From: Tubiluchus corallicola
Lineage: Eukaryota; Priapulida; Priapulimorpha; Priapulimorphida; Tubiluchidae
Assembly (NCBI GenBank): GCA_030141605.1
Contig: JAQGDQ010001157.1
Coordinates: forward strand, 1 to 58,933
Direction: 5' to 3'
DNA length: 58,933 nucleotides
How positions within the stretch are numbered: the stretch's first letter is position 1; each line of letters starts with the position of its first letter. The notes below the pieces were generated by a model. It was not told the origin of the DNA. It did not search any database and worked only from the letters and a program-made list of their open reading frames with translations. A program made the translations under genes and the position numbers. Positions 35,308-46,363 of the stretch are shown here, piece by piece.

Positions 35308-36192
35308 TTACGAGTGAAACACTCGAATCACTTCGGATATCTCCTTTCGACATATGGGACAACAGTCACGTCGATGTAGAAGAAGCTGACCACAATCAAT
35401 GCAGGTGCACATGTGATGACATGGACGCAGGACGCAGTTCCGAGGACTGTCCATGCAGATGGCACAGTCTTGCTCATCAGGCTGATGTTCAGTGTCAAAG
35501 TCGCTGTCATCAGCAGCAACATTTCCCCGATGTGCCAGTTGTGGTATCAATCTGTCAACAACCGTATATCCCAGATGACGTTGGTTTTTCAAACGAGTTA
35601 GGTAATCTTGTTTTCTCGTTTCCCGTTGCTCCTCATCAAGGATCAAAGGAACGGGTCCCGATCTCAAGAACAATGTTTTCCCCATTCGCTCCATGAAGTT
35701 TTTAACCTTTTGTACAGTGACAGTGTTGGTGTATGCAGTAGTTGTCATTTCAACCTCGGGTATGCAGTGGACTGGAAAGAGAAATCTGAGGCCCAGGGCT
35801 CTTTCTTTGTTGACCATCTCCTGTACAATAGCATCAACGTCAATATTTAATGTATTTGTTGCTACGATTGCATCAGGTTTGCAGAAATGCGAAATGCGTT
35901 CAAACAATTCCTGTTTCACCTGAAGGTTATCTACGACAGCTTCGAACACAAAGTCCACATCGTGGACGGCATCCTCCAGTCGACTCAGGCAAATAACTCG
36001 ACCGGGATAGTTCGGCTGCAGGAGAATTCCGTCTTGTTTCAGCTCCTGTTTGTCCTCCTCTACTCGTGCTGGGACAGAGTTGAGGACCTGGGAGCTCCTA
36101 TCATGGAGCTTTACCGTATGTCCGTGGTAGGCCAGATTGCCTGCAATTTTCACGCCTAGAAGGCCACCACCAAGAACTGCAACTTTTACCAT
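35308..36192 (-). CDS. 3-hydroxyacyl-CoA dehydrogenase-type NAD-binding domain fused to a C-terminal RING finger (294 aa, intronless)
   Basis: One uninterrupted exon from ATG at 36192 to TAA at 35308. Residues 1-180 form a Rossmann domain of the 3-hydroxyacyl-CoA dehydrogenase/lambda-crystallin type: VLGGGLLG (GxGxxG, 8-13), D31 after the second strand (NAD preference), FVFEAVVDN (81-89) and ATNTLNID (111-118). The family's catalytic His, expected in GLHFFNP, is R136 here and the following Asn is F139, while the partner Glu is kept (E148). The C-terminal dehydrogenase domain is absent. A linker rich in acidic residues (228-241) leads to a C3HC4 RING: C243, C246, C258, H260, C264, C267, C278, C281, most like MGRN1-type RINGs. 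Likely an E3 ubiquitin ligase with a dinucleotide-binding, probably non-catalytic, domain. It is divergent from claudin-like gene 2 (457 bp apart). The lack of introns could reflect an old retrocopy, but no poly(A) remnant is seen and the frame is intact. Confidence 0.9.
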   Translation of the reverse strand: MVKVAVLGGGLLGVKIAGNLAYHGHTVKLHDRSSQVLNSVPARVEEDKQELKQDGILLQPNYPGRVICLSRLEDAVHDVDFVFEAVVDNLQVKQELFERISHFCKPDAIVATNTLNIDVDAIVQEMVNKERALGLRFLFPVHCIPEVEMTTTAYTNTVTVQKVKNFMERMGKTLFLRSGPVPLILDEEQRETRKQDYLTRLKNQRHLGYTVVDRLIPQLAHRGNVAADDSDFDTEHQPDEQDCAICMDSPRNCVLRPCHHMCTCIDCGQLLLHRRDCCPICRKEISEVIRVFHS

Positions 36193-36649
36193 TGTAAACC
36201 TTTGATATCTACTATGTTAACTGCATCACAATAAAACGTATTTTGAACCACAATATTATATTCCTGGTTATTAAAAAATTTGCTGTTTTATTCATGAAAG
36301 AAGCCAACGTCGTGGTTTTCGCTATACAGTAAAACCAGCTACATGATTTGATCAATAAAACCCTGCATAAGCAAGTCAGAATAACTGCGCGCATGCAAGC
36401 AGCATCCTCATACCCACCACCCCTCGCAGGTAAGGCACAAATGGAACGGTCCTTCACGCACAGTTGTTCTGCACCTGTACACAACGTACTTGCACGATGC
36501 TAAGATCCACGCTACAGCATCACCGGTAATCGAGTCTTGTGATGCGATTCGAGCACCACACCTTGGCCGTTTTATAACCGCTGAAATTCCTCTTGATGAA
36601 CTGAAGAACATAGCAAGAGTGACAGGGACTTTGAGAGGATAAAATAAAG
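36193..36649. promoter_or_regulatory. Shared intergenic region of a head-to-head gene pair
   Basis: 457 bp between the start codon of the minus-strand NAD-domain/RING gene and that of claudin-like gene 2. The right half is GC-richer. A GCTACAGCATCA word at about 36510 and a nearby TTCACGCACAG word have loose counterparts upstream of claudin-like gene 3 (around 46686 and 46780), which may mark promoter sequence kept after duplication. Confidence 0.4.
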
Positions 36650-37904
36650 ATGGTGTCGAAAGTCGACGACAGGCCGTTGCCACTGTTCGTGTTTGTTGGC
36701 AGTTGTCTGGTTTTCTTCGCTAGTATTCTGATTCTCATATCGTTCTGTAGTCCAAACTGGGTGGAACGAGATAAGCGAACGCTGAACGAGTTCGTGAAGA
36801 TTGGACTGTGGGAGGTTTGCTTCGACAACTACAGGCACCCAAAGTACCAGTACGACAGAATTTTCACGGGGTGTAAATGGATTTTCCACAGAGACATGTA
36901 CATCATTAGAAAGTACTTAGAACCAGGTATGTTCATTTATATAATGTTCACTTGCTGTTGTTGTATTTTTGTTTTTTGTATTTATGGACGTTTATGTATT
37001 TTTTAATAGTTGTGTTCTGCTGTCATTAGCGTCTTTTTGTTTACTGTCTTTCTGAGAAGGGTGGTTGACTCGATAACCTTTGCTTTGTCGCCACCCTTTC
37101 TCCCATGTTCGTTTGTAAAATTGTGTATTTTATTGTCAAATTATTGTAAATTTATGGAGAAAAATAAAAAAGTTACTCATTTACTTATTTATACAAACAA
37201 AACTGTGCTTAGTTTCAATCGACAATCTAAGGATTTATCGGTTTACCACAAGCTTTGCATAAGCCTATCCTTTGTGTGCTTTGTATGCTAGCCGTCAGTG
37301 ACCATGCAAACTGTTAAATCGCCATTTTTGGGGGAAACAGCTACTCGAGCCTACATACATCTTGCACTAAGATTTTACTAGTGTATAAACTATGCCAGCT
37401 GCATCACTGTGTTATAGTTTAACACTAGCAGTAATCTTCATTAGGCAATAGGCCCAATTAGAAATTAAGAGTTAATTGACTATACTACAGTGGTGCTGCA
37501 ATGGCTGTATATTAAAAGCCAGATGCAAGTACTTGTTTAAAAGATTTAGGTGTATCCATTGCCTCCACGGAACACTGAACTGCTTTTTCTGTGTTGTGCT
37601 GTTTGTTGCTATTTTATAAGTTAACTTGTATAATAGTGTAGGCTTTGTGGCACATTTTGTGGAGGTCTATTATTGGTCATAAGCTGCTTAATCTTTTTTT
37701 ATACAGTTTGTAAAATATATTGTCATATCAGTCCTAATAGCCTCATACTAAATTATGTTGTTGTTATCTGTCCTGTATTTAGTGTAAAAGGTGATAAATA
37801 AATGACTTACTTACTTACTTACCCATGCAGTGATTACCAACTTACATTTAGTATTGTGAAACACAAAGTTTTACTGAGAGCAAAACATCAGGTACACATA
37901 TATA

Positions 37905-37935
<31 letters not shown>

Positions 37936-40900
37936 CTTTATTTAAAGTCGGCTTTAGGGTCAACAATTAACATTAGCTCAAAGAGCTATTATCGCCGACT
38001 GTGAATAACAACCTACAACTACATAACAGAGACTATTATTACCCCACTTTTACCCTTAATACCACGCATCAGGTAGGGCAACAGCAGGTACCACTTTTAA
38101 AGTCTTTGGTATGACTCGGCCACTGGTTCGAACTCACGACCTCCCAGGTGGAAAGCAGATGCATTACCACTAGACTAAACCGTCTGGTCTGAACTTTCTT
38201 CTCTAGTAAAGTGCTCACTGAGCACTTAGATGAGAATAAAATGTAAATGTTGGCGCATGTGCTTAGGCAGCAAATTTGAAAAAGGAACCCAACAATCACT
38301 AGTGAGACGAGAACCTCTTGCCACTATGGTGTACCTCCATAATGAAAACATGAAAACTCGCATTATTTACCTGCTATGGTTACTCAGTGCATTCCTGCAA
38401 AGTGCTTACATTTGCTACACAGGCAGCAACAAGTTTAAACTGAAACCACAGCAAATTCACTGTCTCTATCTGGGTCAGTTTTCAAAAGTGTCAACAGCCT
38501 ATAATTGTGAGCTGTGATAGCTAATGTTAGTGGGACTAATTTAAACATAATTTATTATAGGATTGGATCAAACAGTTTGAACAACATGATTTAGGATCCT
38601 CACCACAACAGACTTTATACACTGTTTACAAAAACATTTACAGTAAGAATAGACTATAACTACACAAGCTGACAAGTTTTACTGCAAGATTACAATAGAC
38701 ATTAGTAGAAAATGACGGTTAGAAAATATTAATGTACGAATATTTAAGACTGATGCATTTTATATCAGATAGAAACTACTAGAAGCGTTTAGTACGTAAT
38801 ATAAGGTCATGTACACATTGGAACATTTTACAGTTAGTAACATAGTTAAATTCATCTTTTCCGAATAATAACAACTTCAACAGATCATTAGTTCCTAAGG
38901 CAGCTATATTAAGGTTTTCAGGCAGAAGTATTTCATTTAATTTATCAAACATAACAACCCTAGTTTGTTGATACAATGGGTAGTGCAACAAAAAGTGTTC
39001 AACAGACTCAAATCCAAATCCACAGTTACAATTCGGCAATATTGGATGACCGTTATTATCATTACAGCCTTTAGAGAAAAAGTCATAGTTTAGCTGAGAA
39101 AATCCGATTCGTTAATGTTATGTTAGTGGGACTATATTGTATCTTACCTAGGCTTGGTAATATTAATCTATAAAGAGCTACACTGTTTTTATTTGTTCCA
39201 ATTTATCAATTTTGCAGGTTGGTTTAAAGCAGTACAGGTTTTCATGACGTTTGGATTTCTTGGAATACTGGCTGCAGCTGGACTTACTATTGCCTTTGTC
39301 CTACAATACGGCTTCAAGAAGAAAGTCTTGATGTACAAGGTACAATCATTGCTACTTGCCATAACAGGTAATCGAGAAATCACACTTTACAGTAATGTTT
39401 AAATGCCAAAATATGAATTAGATAAAATTCGATAACTGTTCTTGCATTGCTGACCAGAATTGATGTCGTGCACAACTAATCTTAAAAGGTCTAAGATTTT
39501 AAGGTTTAAAAAAGCATGACGCGAGTAAGTAGAGTTCCTTCAAACTACTTTGGTAAGCACCCCGAACCTGTGGCGCTTAAAAATTAGTCCTGTTCAATTA
39601 AACCGAAGAGTGTCCTACAGTAGCATACAGATGATCTGAGACAAATTGTAGAAAAAGTATTAACACATAAAAGAGAAATAGTAGATCATCAACATAAAAA
39701 AAGGAAAGTGAAAAGGACTGAATAGAATACCAACAGAATGAAAGACTTGCTCATCATTATTCGAATGAACGTCTCAGTGATAAAACAGAACATATTAGAG
39801 TCATGATGACTCCAATATATTAGAGAGCTTGACTTTGAAGAGTTAGTTAGATTTCTGTAGATGAGAGGGCAGGAATTTTTGTTACTTCATTTACATGTTT
39901 AAAGAGGAATCTTGAAAATCCATTTTAGCGTACATTACCAAATACAAAAATTTGTTGAATCATGCTAATTCCTAATCATAACAGCAAGAACAGAAACCAC
40001 AAAGTTTTTCTCTGTGTTCCATATGAAACACATTTTCCCTTGAACTTTAGCTTCAGACGTTCAGTAAACAATAGTGATAGATATGCAGCATTGACCACAT
40101 GCTACGCCTAAAAATGGAAGTCATTTATAACGATAGTAATTTCACTTATTCTTTTGGTAGCTGGATGCATGGCTATTGCACTAATAACATTTGCTGTGAG
40201 AGGAGACGACAGAAACTGGATGCAACATCCATACATGAACCACTATTCCTGGTCATTTGCTCTAGCAGTCGTCGGAGGGGTTGTGGTGATCGGAGCAGCA
40301 GTCGTTTTCTGGCTTCAGGTAACACGTTTTTATGTTGACAATATGAAGGCATTTAATTAAATATGTTCAAATAACTGATGGTAACAATGACACAGAATAC
40401 AAAATACAGGCAATTCAAGAAAATATTCTTCTTCTTCTTCCCCGCTTTTTCAATGCGGGGTCGCCGTTGTGAATGAGTCTTCTCCACGCATTCCTGTTGT
40501 TGACCATCTCTTCATTTATGTTCTTCTCTCTAAGGTCTCCATTAATACATTCAATCCATCTCCTCTTCTTCTATTTCCCAGCAATTCCATTTCCATGACC
40601 TCCCTTCCCACATGATCTTCGCCGACTCTTCTTTTCAGGTGTCCATAACATCCTCATCTCCACCACATCCATTTTCTTCTCTTCGGTCTTCTTTAGAGAA
40701 GCTGCTTCCAGCCCATAGATTAGAGCGGGTCTGACCACTGCTTTGTGGAGACTCATTCATAAAAGGTTTTGGCGCAGTTTTTACAGGCGGATGCCCTTCC
40801 TGACCGTAACCCTCCGTATTTATCCGGGCTTGGGACCGGCACTGGGTTGGACTGGCTTGCCCCCCCCTCCCCCGTGGCTAGGTTGCAATTCAAGAAAACA

Positions 40901-41688
40901 TTGATGCTTCTAAATTCAAAGATCCAAATTATGAGAATGTGAGACAATGAAAAATAACCCAAATTGAACAAACAAATTAATTGAAACCAATTCTCATTAA
41001 ATAATAGACCACAGAGCTGAAGCGCTTCGCATTTGACACGAGACATGCACCATTCCAAACTGTAGAAAAATGATCATTCACGTGATATTAGTAAGTTTGT
41101 CAACAAATTCACTGTATCAAATTTACTTAATATAATATAATATAAAATTTAATATACTTCAGTGTACATGGCTGAGTGGCTACGTGTGTACGGCTTGCAT
41201 GACTACCTGGTTAAGATACTCGCTTTGAGAGGTTGCATTTCCTATATCGATTCTTGTTGTTTATCTCATCGTAGTAGGTTGTGTATATGTCTGAACACAA
41301 CTGAGATACCTCTTGTGGTTCACTGGCTCAGTTTAAAGCTTGCCTTGACAACGAGGCAGACTCGTACTGATCTTGAAACAAACATAACTGTTGCATTACA
41401 GCAACATAATTGAGTAAGCCATGGTGTTGAATAATGGATTACGGTTTATGTATATATATATATTGTAAAAATGTTTTACAGGCAAGAAGAACAGAAGAAG
41501 ATGAAAAACATCTGTTGTCATATCCGTCAAATGACTTTAGTCGACAGCAACAGCCACCATATTATGCGGGACAACCTCACCAAGCACCTTATTACCCGGG
41601 ACAGCCAACACAGGCACAACCACAGATGCAGCCGCCACCACAAAAAGCACCGTCAACTATAAGCAGTGCACACGATTCTACAGTGTAA
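36650..41688 (+). CDS. Claudin-like four-pass membrane protein 2 (263 aa, four exons)
   Basis: Exons: 36650-36926, 39218-39367, 40161-40318 and 41482-41688 (stop TAA), phases 1, 1 and 0, all GT-AG. Start context AAAGATGG. TM1 is about residues 11-33. The signature is W37, GLW 52-54, C57 and C75 (17 residues between cysteines). TM2 begins WFKAVQVFMTFG; TM3 is in AGCMAIALITFAV. The second loop has RGDDRNWMQHP and HYSWSFALAV, shared with gene 3, and TM4 ends at WLQ. The last exon is a 68-residue cytosolic tail rich in Pro, Gln and Tyr, with PPYY (a PPxY WW-ligand form) and PYYPGQP, ending DSTV (class I PDZ ligand). It belongs to the PMP22/EMP/claudin superfamily. A role at junctions through PDZ and WW scaffolds is inferred, not shown. 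Confidence 0.88.
37053..37102 (+). repeat. Retroelement-type stem-loop
   Basis: GAGAAGGGTGG (37054-37064) pairs with CCACCCTTTCTC (37091-37102), enclosing TTGACTCGATAACC. It is the same layout as the stem-loops at 18.7, 19.6, 46.3 and 48.1 kb. Probably the 3' end of a related element in intron 1 of claudin-like gene 2; an AATAAAAAAG tail follows near 37160. Confidence 0.5.
37335..37812 (+). mobile_element. About 480-bp dispersed repeat with ACTT-repeat tail, copy 1
   Basis: Nearly identical to the reverse complement of 49893-50373. It ends AAGGTGATAAATAAATGACTTACTTACTTAC, a short-tandem tail as in RTE/CR1-like LINE 3' ends. Intron 1 of claudin-like gene 2. Confidence 0.8.
37909..38190 (-). 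mobile_element. tRNA-derived SINE
   Basis: On the minus strand the head (38190 to about 38109) has TTTAGTCTAGTGGTAATGCA (A box) and GTCGTGAGTTCGAACC (B box) at tRNA spacing. A body of about 170 bp and an (ATT)n tail at 37912-37936 follow. Intron 1 of claudin-like gene 2. Confidence 0.75.
38537..39100 (-). mobile_element. 5'-truncated LINE 3' end, copy 2
   Basis: The minus-strand frame (38779-39039) has CNCGFGFESVEHFLLHYPLY, the cysteine/histidine motif found after the reverse transcriptase of CR1/Jockey/I-type LINEs (usual HFLLHCP, here Y for C). The 3' part matches 25827-26190. Located in intron 1 of claudin-like gene 2. Confidence 0.8.
39368..40160. other. Intron 2 of claudin-like gene 2
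   Basis: No recognised element. Confidence 0.5.
40424..40884 (-). mobile_element. Short non-LTR retroelement (RT C-terminal fragment), copy C
   Basis: Same ends as copies A, B and D but with internal deletions in the RT fragment. Target duplication GCAATTCAAGAAAA at 40410-40423 and 40885-40898. Intron 3 of claudin-like gene 2. Confidence 0.85.
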
Positions 41689-42830
41689 TTTAAACTCCAT
41701 CACATCACAAACCAACCACAGCACAAAGAAAGTAATGCACTGAGTTCAGACTAGGGAATTTGCTCACCGATAAACTCTCCAAGAAACTTGCAAGCGTGTG
41801 CAAAACTTGCACTCCAAACAGCAAGTGCGAAGTGACACACCCTTCACTATTGACACTGCTAGAACAGTCAAGATGCAATTGTGGAAGAACATGTCATAAC
41901 GTGCTTACAGTAACATGCAAGGCAGTTCACTCTCGAGAGTCTGCTGTCGGAAAAAACTCGCTAGTTTGAACACGCAATTAGTAAATCATTGTCTGGAACA
42001 TCAACTGCATTTTAGTAATCAGTTTATTTACTGCCAAAGAATGTATTTTATATCAAAACTCAATGTAATGAATAGAAACAAATTTCTTCAAAGTTTGGTA
42101 AAAAGCCCAGGGGAAATCGTAACTTTCATCTTTGAATATATAAATTTTGAATAGATAAATACATATTTATATATGAATATATAGATATGTAAACATTTCT
42201 CAAGTTTTAGTTTATAAGTTTATGCAACGTTAATTGAAAGAGTCCTCTGGTGCAGCTCCTGTCATTTAGAACTGCCTTTACAGATTGAAAAGACATAGGA
42301 GTGATGTGATGATGTAAACTTTCATTTCTACTTTTTTATACTTGCCATATATACAGCATAATACCAGTAACAATTGTATTTTGTAGTGAATAGGTAAACG
42401 TTGTAAATAATAATGAATTTTATGCATAATTTGTACATAGCCTTGAAGAATGGAATTTTTTTAGATGCATTTAATGACTGAGATAGTCATTTATACAAAA
42501 CGAAGGTGAATAGTAGTTTATATAATAGATTATATATTTTATATTTAATTGGACACTGTTCTTTGCTAGCGGCTGTCGTAAAATAAACTATATTAAAAAT
42601 GCAGTAATTTTCATCATAGGAAATATTTAACATCCTTTGACATTGTACACAGCACAGAAAAGCTGCTGCGAAAGTCATTTTAAAACAACTGCAATAAAAT
42701 TTGATTTTTTTTTTGTTATTTCTTTTTGGAATTTCATTTAACTGCACTAACTTAAGAAAATAATGTTTCTTTTTCATGGCCTTTATGGATATAATCTACT
42801 TCTTTGTAAATAAAATTTTTAATAAAAAAT
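41689..42830 (+). other. Probable 3' UTR of claudin-like gene 2
   Basis: AATAAA candidates occur near 42582, 42692 and 42808-42825. No coding exon seen. Confidence 0.4.
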
Positions 42831-44104
42831 ATGATCTTATTCTTTGACTTCATTTGTTTCATTTGTTCGTAGCTAATTGTGTTATTGCACCTGAGCACAG
42901 ATAAATAGTAAAAATAATAATAAATCTTCAACGTGTCTCGTACTAAGAGACAAGAGTACAATCATACCAAATGCTCAAATTAGACTTGGTAGCCATTTTG
43001 CAACTATGATGATCAATCACGTTTGAGCTCTCCAAGCTTTTAGAACAACAACGCAATTATTTTTTTAGGCTAAAGTTCACAATTCCCGAAACACAAGCAG
43101 TTAGCGACAGGATTAGGGTTAAGGTTTGAGTTAGGGTTAGGATTAAGGTTTGGGTTAAGGCTGTCGTGACGCTAAAGTTGTCGCTGGGGTGTTTTGGGGA
43201 GAGTCAACAACTGACATTGGCAGAGTTATCAGACTGTTTTTGAAGTTGCGATGTTCATGTTAAACAGAGGAAATCACTGAATGAAAACATGGTTTAACTT
43301 TGCGATCTGCATTGTACTCAAAATCATAGTCAGTCCACATGTACACGAAAATGGTAAACATAATCAAGAGTAGTAAACAAAAGTTAAAGTAAATCCATCA
43401 GCCAATATAACATGGCACCTGAGTCTCAACGTTACAATAACCAAACCACTGTTTAAGCCTATTGATTGTCCTCCAATCTTGCTACCAAGTGTGAGAAACT
43501 ACTACATTCACAGAGAAGCCCAGTAACCCAGTTCCATACAAACATGCAGCAGTAGCAAGTACATACATATATTGGAAACTTCCAAGTGTACAAACAGCAC
43601 TGACTTAGTGGTAATGAAAAACTAAAGTTTAAAACTACAAATCAAAATTAATAATAAACTGTAAATTAAATGCTCGCATCTGTGACAAAGGCTAGGGTAG
43701 TTAAATTGTGTAGGGAGTTGTAAACTCCTTCCTTTTGCTTTAATTTAATTTTAGAATTTGGAATTTTATTTTTAATTCTCTACACGAGTACATAAAATTA
43801 TACCGAAATTACATAATAAAATACAAATACACACAAGCTGCAGATGAGTAAAAGCAGTAATAAGTGAAGTAAAATAAGAAAATTATAAATAAGAAAATAC
43901 AACAATATTGCAAGAAATTAGAATTCAAACTCATTTAATCCATTATCAACTTACTGCATGAATTTCAGTGACTGAAATGACACTAGAAAACCTCAGCACA
44001 AACCGCAGCATCTTTTATCCAAGACAGAACTACAAAAATTAACATATCTCATCAACCAAACCATCCTTACAGCCAATGTTGCAGGTACAAATGTTTTGGT
44101 CCAT
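42831..44104. other. Intergenic, contains telomere-like words
   Basis: No gene recognised. A degenerate TTAGGG-type tract is listed separately. Confidence 0.4.
43110..43164. repeat. Degenerate TTAGGG/TTAAGG tract (interstitial telomere-like)
   Basis: Words GGATTAGGGTTAAGGTTTGA, GTTAGGGTTAGGATTAAGG and TTTGGGTTAAGG in a row. Too short and mixed to be a telomere; an interstitial remnant or a chance G/T-rich repeat. Confidence 0.6.
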
Positions 44105-44109
44105 TGCCC

Positions 44110-45076
44110 CTTCTCAAGGTAGTATATGCATTAGAAGCCACAATATATTAGACTGTAGTTCAACAAGCTAGACTACTTTTTCCCAAGGTAGTATATGCAT
44201 TAGAAGCCACAATATATTAGACTGTAGTTCAACAAGCTAGACTACTTTTTCCCAAAGTAGTATATGCATTAGAAGCCACAATATATTAGACTGCAGTTCA
44301 ACAAGCTAGACTACTTTTTCCCAAGGTAGTATATGCATTAGAAGCCACAATATATTAGACTGCAGTTCAACAAGCTAGACTACTTTTTCCCAAGGTAGTA
44401 TATGCATTAGAAGCCACAATATATTAGACTGCAGTTCAACAAGCTAGACTACTTTTTCCCAAGGTAGTACATGCATTAGAAGCCACAATATATTAGACTG
44501 TAGTTCAACAAGCTAGACTACTTTTTCCCAAGGTAGTATATGCATTAGAAGCCACAATATATTAGACTGTAGTTCAACAAGCTAGACTACTTTTTCCCAA
44601 GGTAGTATATGCATTAGAAGCCACAATATATTAGACTGCAGTTCAACAAGCTAGACTACTTTTTCCCAAGGTAGTATATGCATTAGAAGCCACAATATAT
44701 TAGACTGTAGTTCAACAAGCTAGACTACTTTTTCCCAAGGTAGTATATGCATTAGAAGCCACAATATATTAGACTGTAGTTCAACAAGCTAGACTACTTT
44801 TTCCCAAAGTAGTATATGCATTAGAAGCCACAATATATTAGACTGCAGTTCAACAAGCTAGACTACTTTTTCCCAAGGTAGTATATGCATTAGAAGCCAC
44901 AATATATTACTGTAGTTCAACAAGCTAGACTACTTTTTCCCAAGGTAGTATATGCATTAGAAGCCACAATATATTAGACTGTAGTTCAACAAGCTAGACT
45001 ACTTTTTCCCAAGGTAGTCTATGCATTAGAAGCCACAATATATTAGATTGTAGTTCAACAAGCTAGACTACTTTTT
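44110..45076. repeat. 69-bp tandem repeat array, about 14 copies
   Basis: Units contain AAGGTAGTATATGCATTAGA, then AGCCACAATATATTAGACTG and CAAGCTAGACTACTTTTTCC. Copies differ mainly at TGTAG/TGCAG and AAGG/AAAG; one copy has a 3-bp deletion near 44910. Confidence 0.95.
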
Positions 45077-46176
45077 CTACTCTGACATTGTATAGGTGGA
45101 ACTTGTTATGTACACACGTCTCTGTTACATATAAAATTTGACTTATAATTATACTGCTACCTTTTACTGACATTCTGGCTTTTTCTCGACTCAATATTGG
45201 ACTAACAATGTATGTATGTATGTATGCTTTTGAGCTTTTTAGTGTAACGTAGTAATCTGTAGCACTTATTTTTCTAGCACTTATTTCAGTAGTTTTGTAG
45301 AGGTAGTAATTGTAGACTACAGAAAATTTGTATTTTGCAGAATAAACTAACATAGATATGGTAACGCAACATTGGTTTGAGCGTATACATTACAGCCAAT
45401 ACTTGTGGTTGAGAAAGGTACATGAAGAGAAATAAAACGGACACTAAACTGTTACTGGTTTCTATTAGTTCCCTGCAGTAGGTTTCACAATTATGGTGCC
45501 ACCTCTCACACATATAAACTAGCACTTCTATAGCGCAAACTCTACAGTTTATCTTTCTCAATTAATGTAAACTTTAATTTCAAAATTACCCTTTAATGAT
45601 AGAAAGAAACAAAATTAAAAATCTTAAGAGCAATTTTTCAATTCCTTTCAATTTTATCAATTTCATTATATAGAACTTGTATAGAACATATATAACTTCA
45701 ATATTTTAGCAGTTTTAGCACACCTAATACTTTCACATTGTCACATACATACGTTTATTATACAAGGTATAAGATTAAAATAAACAAAGTGGCATGTTTG
45801 CAAGGTACAGGAAATAGAATCAGTATAACAGTAAACAATCAGACTGAAATATGATCATATTTTTGTGATACACTAACTAGACAGTAGGAAATATGAAAAA
45901 CATAAAGCCGAGTTTGACTGAACCAGGAATCTTGCGACTGATAAGCCCAGTGCCACGAATAATGAGGCTGTTATGTCATGCATGGCATAGAACTTGTAAT
46001 TCAAAGGGTTGTAGTTCAAATCGGGGCTCATAACCTGCTTTTTCCCTTCTTTTTGGTCATAAATTTGGCTATAAAACTCTAATAATTATGAATTCAGTCA
46101 ACCATATGGGCTTTTCTCATTTTCCTTTCCTTAAAAAACTGCAAATGCATTTTTTTATGTTTTTCCTAAAAGATTT
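45077..46176. other. Intergenic, nothing recognised
   Basis: No exon-like sequence; minus-strand frames of 90-96 codons at 45063-45561 have no recognisable family. Confidence 0.4.
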
Positions 46177-46363
46177 CAATTCAATTTCAATTTATTTATC
46201 TGTTTATAGTGTTACAATAAAACATGATTAATAAAAGAATCGCTAATAAGTTTTGAAGAATGGTTAAAATGAATAGATAGATCTAGAACTAGAGAAAGGA
46301 TAGCGAAAAGACTATAAAGTCACCTAGTCTGCTATCCTTTACCGAATATAGGTGAAAAGATTT
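46177..46363 (-). mobile_element. Non-LTR retroelement 3' end with stem-loop, copy 2
   Basis: Reverse complement of 18688-18918. The stem AAAGGATAGC (46295-46304) and GCTATCCTTT (46331-46340) is perfect over 10 bp. The TCAATTCAATTTCAATTTAT end is the complement of the 3' tail. Confidence 0.75.

Noticed and set aside
45900-46025. Possible tRNA or tRNA-derived SINE (GGTTGTAGTTCAAATCGGGG)
   Set aside because: Only a B-box-like word is convincing; no cloverleaf or A box could be fitted.
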